A stretch of 10,850 nucleotides of DNA from an uncultured Bacteroidota bacterium (GTDB taxonomy: Bacteria; Bacteroidota; Bacteroidia; Bacteroidales; SZUA-534): contig CALABN010000239.1 of assembly GCA_937885735.1 (NCBI GenBank), forward strand, positions 1 through 10,850, in the 5' to 3' direction. Positions within the stretch are counted from its first letter, which is position 1, and each line of letters starts with the position of its first letter. The position numbers and the translations under genes are program-made. The notes under the pieces were generated by a model. It worked only from the letters and a program-made list of their open reading frames with translations. It did no database searches and was not told the origin of the DNA. Shown piece by piece: positions 7,601 to 10,850 of the stretch.

Positions 7601-10600
7601 CCGCCTTTAATGTCAACGCCTATGTAGCCGTCGTTTTTGCAAGTGGCCGGCTTGGTAACCGGCAACGCCACCAAACAGTCTTGCGACTCGATGGTGACAT
7701 ATTCTGAATATACAACTCCAGCCGAATCGATGACGCTAACCTTGTATGTGCCTGCACTCAAAAGGAATATGTGCATGGCACTGTCAAGTCCCACCGTATC
7801 TGTTTTGACATTGACAGCCTCAACAGTGTCTTTTGCAAGAAGGTTTGTATAACGATATCTGCCCCAGCCACCTGAAGGAACTATCTTAACCGAATCAGGC
7901 GCGCCGTTGCAAAGGCCTATCTTTGTTGTGGCAGTAAATGTCAGTGGCGCATCGGGCTGTATGAACTTGCCTGTAGTTGTTGTGTCAGCGCAACCTTTAT
8001 GGTCCTTTACTGACAAGATATGTAGGCCTGGATAGAATTTTTCCAATAGAATTGGAATGCTATCAACAGCATTTCCAATGCTGTCAGGCATAATGGAATC
8101 ATGAAGGAATATGCCAAAACGGCCTTTGTTGCCACCAGTTACATATACTTCCACATTACCGCCAGGCTTGCCATACTCTGGGATTATGGTGTTTTGAGAC
8201 TTGATTGACAACTCTAATGGCTTGGGTTCCTGGACTTCAATTGCAAATACTTTATTTGTATCGCTTACACACTCATTTTTATCCTTTAACCAAATATGAT
8301 AATACGAAGCCGACAAGTCTGGAATGACAGAACTGAACCCTTGCCAACCAACTATATCAGGCAATGTATCCACTTTTGAATAATACAAACTAAGCGTATC
8401 GGTACTTTTAACTTTTGAATCCGTTTCAAACTTTATCTCCTTTATTTTTCCATCAGAGAAACCACTGCACGTTACTGAATCAAACAAGGCTTTTGTGACA
8501 TAGGGATTTTGGTATTTGTCAAGACTAACATCCTCTGTTACAGTACAATTATTATAATCAGTTACACTTATAACATAATCTCCAAAACCTAAACCATCAA
8601 AGGTTATATCAGTTTTGGGGTTATACAAAGGCTTATCTTTATCAAACTCGCTCTGCAGTTGCAACGATACGTTATAACAGCCTGTCAAGCCTTCAAGACT
8701 TTCTGACCAACCTCCTTTTGCCTGAACTGTTATTTGCCCATCATTATTGCGACAGGTTGGATCAATTTTTGAAATTGGCTCTATTATTTCCAATTTTGAG
8801 GAAGGTCCTTTTATTGTTATAGGGCCTTTGGGATATTCATATTCACACTTATTATCTTTTACTACAATATTATATGTACCTGGAGACAAACGATTGTATG
8901 AACCAAAATAATCACTTTTACTGTTATCGGGATAAACAATTGCAAATTCAACATTATCTCCATGTGAATTTTTTATGGAGTTTTTATCCAATGTTATAAC
9001 ACCATCATTACTGTCAAAACAAGAAACATTCTTAGACAAAGGATCAAATTCCATTGGTTCAATTTCCATAATTGTACCTGATTCCGTCTTATTGACAATT
9101 TGAGTTAATGCACCAAATTCATATTTAAAGGATTCCTTTGATTCCTTCTTAAACTTCACCTTCCATGGACCTGGATCAACTTCAATGCATTCATCTTTGT
9201 CTATTGACTCATATATGCTTCCATTATCCATTGAATACATACATTCCTTATCTCCTTGAAGTTTAATTTTCCCTTTATCCCCATAGCATCTTCCTGGATT
9301 TGATTCATCAATTGCCTTGCACGAGGCTAACGACAGAGAATTTATTCCATTGGGAGTCAAGCATCTTTTCTTTTTATCTGCGGCATTACTAACAGTATAT
9401 TCAACACATAAATAATAAGTCGATGACGTACTATAATTAAACTTTGTACAAGTTGACTCTTCGTCACTTTTAATTGTATCTGCTATAATACTGTTAGCCG
9501 ACGTATCCGTTGATAGCAAAAGCACATAATCGCCCATATTGCCAGCTTTACTACTCAGCATTTTTAGCTCTGCCGTATAGTTGTTTTCATCATAGGTTAT
9601 TGATGCAGTGGAGAATGAAATTTTGGGAGAAAGAATGCATATTTTACTCAATGTATCCTGACAACCATTATGAGTAGCAATTATACCTTCATAATTACCA
9701 CAAGGAATACTGATAGTGTCCTTATAGTCTGTATTCCAGGACACATTCTTGCTAAACAGATCGACATTCCAACTTACGTCGCCTTTAATGTTTTTACCTT
9801 GCAAGATTAAACTTCCATTCCCTCCCATTTCAGTAGCATCTGACCCTTCAAATGAAATATCGAAAGAACTGTCAATTATTTGTAATGTATTTTCATTCAG
9901 TTGTATTCTATATTTAATTCCACTGACAACATAAGATGCTTCTATATCATACTCACCCAAAGGGACAGAATTTAACGTCAATGGAAAAGATGGATTATTA
10001 ATGGCGCTATAAACTGCTGTTTCATTATTGTTTTCTTTCTTTATTACGTATACTGAATCAAACGTTGTTGAAAAACTATTACTTACTTTAGAAACTGACA
10101 AACTGCCTCCTTTATTATTACAAGTTTGCGCTGTTGTCGTGCACTCAAAAGGATATGGAATATCGATCTTTCTTTGTATCGTAACACCATTGCTATTAGT
10201 AAATGAAACAATATTTAGCCCATACTTTAAACCAGAAATAGTAACAACATCACTGGAATTTTTAATTGTAACGTCATTGCCATATTTATATGGCATTAAC
10301 CCACCTATAAAATTTGTCAATTCTACCTTTCCTGTAGTCCCCGATGGGGTGGCAGGATATTGTTTAATTGTAGATGTAAATGAAAAATCATTGTATTTGT
10401 AAACATACTCTATGGGTTCACTCATACAATTGTCGGAGTCCTTTATCCTTAAATATCCACTATATGCAGGAACTCCTTCAGTTGACTTTCCCAAAATATC
10501 GGTCGTGTCTTTAATATCAATTTTATAATAATAGTTTTCTATCAAATATTTTTGCCATAAGGCATCTCTGGTTACTTTGAAATTCTCCCAATCCTTGTCG

Positions 10601-10850
10601 TACTGGGTGCTGACAATGCCTATTAATTGATTAGCCTTAAAATATGGATACAAGTCACTTATCCCATTATAAAAACGGCAGTATTTTTTCCCTCCCATTA
10701 TGTATGTATATCCCTTGCCATTACCATAATCCTGGAATGAATATATATTAGGTCTTGTCCCGTTTCCGCCATCATAATATGTCTCAACAAACTCGCCATC
10801 GTGCCAAACTGTTACTATTCCACCTGGATCGTGAAAAACAATCAAATTCT
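4690..10850 (-). CDS. Giant SprB-repeat surface protein with T9SS type A sorting tail (5' partial)
   Basis: At least 2,052 residues are visible; the frame is still open at the right edge, so the start and signal peptide lie outside the window and the TTG at 10845 need not be a start. Counting residues from that TTG: about 1-600 are degenerate beta-rich repeats; about 602-1797 hold some 14 SprB-like units of roughly 80 residues (Cys-x-G-x-x-D/N-G opening, GG-x-x-PY middle, AGTY-x-V-x-V-D-x-x-x-C closing, often ending in QPDS); about 1800-1868 look Ig-like (YKWYLDDS, DGGEYHL); about 1871-1953 look PKD-like (LRWDFSQTD); and 1964-2051 are a T9SS type A sorting domain (SPNPTSGKF, final AKIMLVK). 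Proteins of this build are exported by T9SS and fixed at the cell surface; SprB itself is the gliding adhesin of Flavobacterium, but adhesion is the safer guess here. It precedes gene 2 by 59 bases. The 5' part is much more AT-rich than the 3' part. Confidence 0.95.
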   Translation of the reverse strand, partial: NLIVFHDPGGIVTVWHDGEFVETYYDGGNGTRPNIYSFQDYGNGKGYTYIMGGKKYCRFYNGISDLYPYFKANQLIGIVSTQYDKDWENFKVTRDALWQKYLIENYYYKIDIKDTTDILGKSTEGVPAYSGYLRIKDSDNCMSEPIEYVYKYNDFSFTSTIKQYPATPSGTTGKVELTNFIGGLMPYKYGNDVTIKNSSDVVTISGLKYGLNIVSFTNSNGVTIQRKIDIPYPFECTTTAQTCNNKGGSLSVSKVSNSFSTTFDSVYVIKKENNNETAVYSAINNPSFPLTLNSVPLGEYDIEASYVVSGIKYRIQLNENTLQIIDSSFDISFEGSDATEMGGNGSLILQGKNIKGDVSWNVDLFSKNVSWNTDYKDTISIPCGNYEGIIATHNGCQDTLSKICILSPKISFSTASITYDENNYTAELKMLSSKAGNMGDYVLLLSTDTSANSIIADTIKSDEESTCTKFNYSTSSTYYLCVEYTVSNAADKKKRCLTPNGINSLSLASCKAIDESNPGRCYGDKGKIKLQGDKECMYSMDNGSIYESIDKDECIEVDPGPWKVKFKKESKESFKYEFGALTQIVNKTESGTIMEIEPMEFDPLSKNVSCFDSNDGVITLDKNSIKNSHGDNVEFAIVYPDNSKSDYFGSYNRLSPGTYNIVVKDNKCEYEYPKGPITIKGPSSKLEIIEPISKIDPTCRNNDGQITVQAKGGWSESLEGLTGCYNVSLQLQSEFDKDKPLYNPKTDITFDGLGFGDYVISVTDYNNCTVTEDVSLDKYQNPYVTKALFDSVTCSGFSDGKIKEIKFETDSKVKSTDTLSLYYSKVDTLPDIVGWQGFSSVIPDLSASYYHIWLKDKNECVSDTNKVFAIEVQEPKPLELSIKSQNTIIPEYGKPGGNVEVYVTGGNKGRFGIFLHDSIMPDSIGNAVDSIPILLEKFYPGLHILSVKDHKGCADTTTTGKFIQPDAPLTFTATTKIGLCNGAPDSVKIVPSGGWGRYRYTNLLAKDTVEAVNVKTDTVGLDSAMHIFLLSAGTYKVSVIDSAGVVYSEYVTIESQDCLVALPVTKPATCKNDGYIGVDIKGGAAPYKVFAYDFGFNDTLKTEDDTYKKMFGKSFPAGAYTVATVDKNNCRVLTNVEVRDTNVTVSVIKDFPGLRQYAGGSLEAIASRGVNPYTYLWTNMYTGETSTEKKWSGLYAGVYQIEVKDAVGCDVQKIVKLPTNGDMPLKTDTVTNETGVDKNDGTARFTSDTTGFVRMVLFSDRNDSIVYDAVPSGMQFELTKLAPGSYVLECRLPKGESRYAEFSIAKYELINLLVTNIMKVTRPGYDDGSANVHIDGGEGPFNIQILKGDDFYADTLLANSRVLAMEQLEAGTYHIRVEDRYGKRSDVTAIIAEPEKMLALKVTSITNPDCYGETNGEVAVEAEGGWGNYEYAEVDSAFSRLSTYTSRKAETYTFVVKDEAGVTDTLSVTLSQPDSLRASLVSVDSVSCFGRFDGSATFSIKGGVAPYTIKLDSLFPYKDTVIGSLNAGNHRFWFVDDHFCNSHDSIVAFIPQPERLQITGAQVVHTTCDTDNGRISITVGGGTQPYSYSWLEDGHSKSKFNGLSSIDGLIQNALYKVNAVDANGCATDNSYRINESTNPKISYVSTMPVLCYGDTNGTAMLDSSNITAATPYAPFRIEWPHGQNQMLVNDLAAGRHTVWVIDTNNCKGSASFEIGTPPIVQLTKLGSRDASCFGYSDGEINVTTYGGVGNFTYLWNTGHTLSKLDSIPKGTYTVIVADKNNCRDSATYSISQPDSIHVEIGEDTVLMCPENEYPLAASKNFASYKWYLDDSLMFDTRKVSVSDGGEYHLVATYGANCIARDTVTVIIGNDLLKADFYMASDASVDTTIALVELSNMSVDSLRWDFSQTDFEVIDETGYEIYLKPNKLGVHEITLWAYSSGCVSYITKEVEIVELSEEADSISLGYNPMIRSIVVSPNPTSGKFTVDLDLREVDDVSLSIAESGSGTVVETRNLTGKAKYEETFDISNHVGGTFLINVQSGSDRRTAKIMLVK
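4693..4956 (-). other. T9SS type A C-terminal sorting domain
   Basis: The last 88 residues match the Por/T9SS type A sorting domain: IRSIVVSPNPTSGKFTVDLD at the start (the PNP-x-x-G box), a central LSIAESGSG strand followed by an aromatic-poor turn, then a GG-T-F-x-I-x-V strand and the terminal RTAKIMLVK. The normal role is recognition by the T9SS outer-membrane translocon, cleavage by the sortase PorU and attachment to the surface through lipopolysaccharide. Neither of the other two proteins in the window carries such a tail. Confidence 0.9.
4987..5448 (-). other. Ig-like and PKD-like domains before the sorting tail
   Basis: After the last SprB unit, residues about 1800-1868 (starting EIGEDTVLMCPEN) have an Ig-like layout with an early Cys, YKWYLDD and DGGEYHLVATY followed by a second Cys. 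Residues about 1871-1953 start KADFYMAS and contain VDSLRWDFSQTD and a late LWAYSSGC, a PKD-like layout with two paired hydrophobic strands. Such domains commonly act as stalks between the adhesive repeats and the sorting tail in T9SS cargo. The assignment rests on motif reading only. Confidence 0.6.
5455..9042 (-). repeat. SprB-like protein repeat array (about 14 units)
   Basis: Successive units of about 75-95 codons share the pattern C-[FY]-G-x-x-[DN]-G, then a GG(V/G)-x-P-[YF] strand, then [AP]G-x-[YH] and a V-x-D-x-x-x-C closing strand. Clear openings are at residues 608 (CFDSNDG), 698 (CRNNDG), 793 (CSGFSDG), 1069 (CKNDG), 1409 (CYGETNG), 1487 (CFGRFDG), 1567 (CDTDNG), 1650 (CYGDTNG) and 1731 (CFGYSDG); the others are more diverged and lack one or both cysteines. 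Several linkers encode QPDS, QPDA or QPER. At DNA level the QPDS linkers at 5464 and 6425 share an identical 11-base stretch (GAATCGGGCTG), but overall the units are diverged, so this is an old array and not a recent tandem expansion. Unit limits are approximate. Confidence 0.85.

Noticed and set aside
5455..9042. CRISPR array or recent DNA tandem repeat
   Set aside because: Repeats are at protein level, about 80 codons long and diverged at DNA level; there are no short identical direct repeats with spacers.
10028..10402. Plus-strand open frame of 124 codons opposite the SprB-repeat gene
   Set aside because: Antisense shadow with no recognisable domain and no promoter or start context.

Overview
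The window is almost wholly coding on the minus strand and reads as one tight gene series, from the right edge leftwards: a giant SprB-repeat surface protein (4690 to the right edge, 5' end missing), a 1198-residue multidomain exported protein (1034-4630), and a 265-residue exported protein of unknown family (234-1031). About 230 bases of non-coding DNA with two clear inverted repeats close the left end. The source is very probably a Bacteroidota bacterium, likely Bacteroidales. The first protein carries a type IX secretion (T9SS) type A sorting tail and SprB repeats, both hallmarks of that phylum. The signal peptides end in the AQ or SQ style usual there, and there are no strong Shine-Dalgarno sequences.

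Region by region: 4690-10850 encodes a long row of Ig-like/SprB repeats (about 14 recognisable, plus degenerate ones nearer the N-terminus), then an Ig-like domain, a PKD-like domain and the T9SS tail. The 59-base gap at 4631-4689 is filled by a 20-codon reading frame. It starts right after the stop of the first gene and its stop overlaps the TTG start of the second gene, which suggests translational coupling. The second protein has a signal peptide, an N-terminal module of large Bacteroidota surface proteins, two FnIII-like domains, a zinc metallopeptidase site (HEVSH, third His, Met-turn) and a C-terminal part that looks like DUF5675. The third gene starts two bases after the stop of the second.

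The most interesting reading is that the second and third genes form a modular toxin/immunity-like pair: conserved export and display module, then a processing peptidase, then a variable tip, then an adjacent exported partner. Base composition supports this. By hand count the body of gene 2 is about 57% GC (2401-2580), while its tip is about 30% (1081-1260) and gene 3 about 31% (361-480). The switch lies at 1860-1980, just after the metallopeptidase domain. The tip resembles a domain with an IH...GC motif reminiscent of L,D-transpeptidases, so peptidoglycan is a possible target, and the exported third protein would be in the right compartment to protect against it. This is inference; no function is proven by the sequence.

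The SprB-repeat gene also changes composition, from about 30% GC in its 5' part to about 56% in its 3' part, near 8150-8250. The locus is therefore a GC-richer core (about 1,980-8,200) with AT-rich material on both sides.
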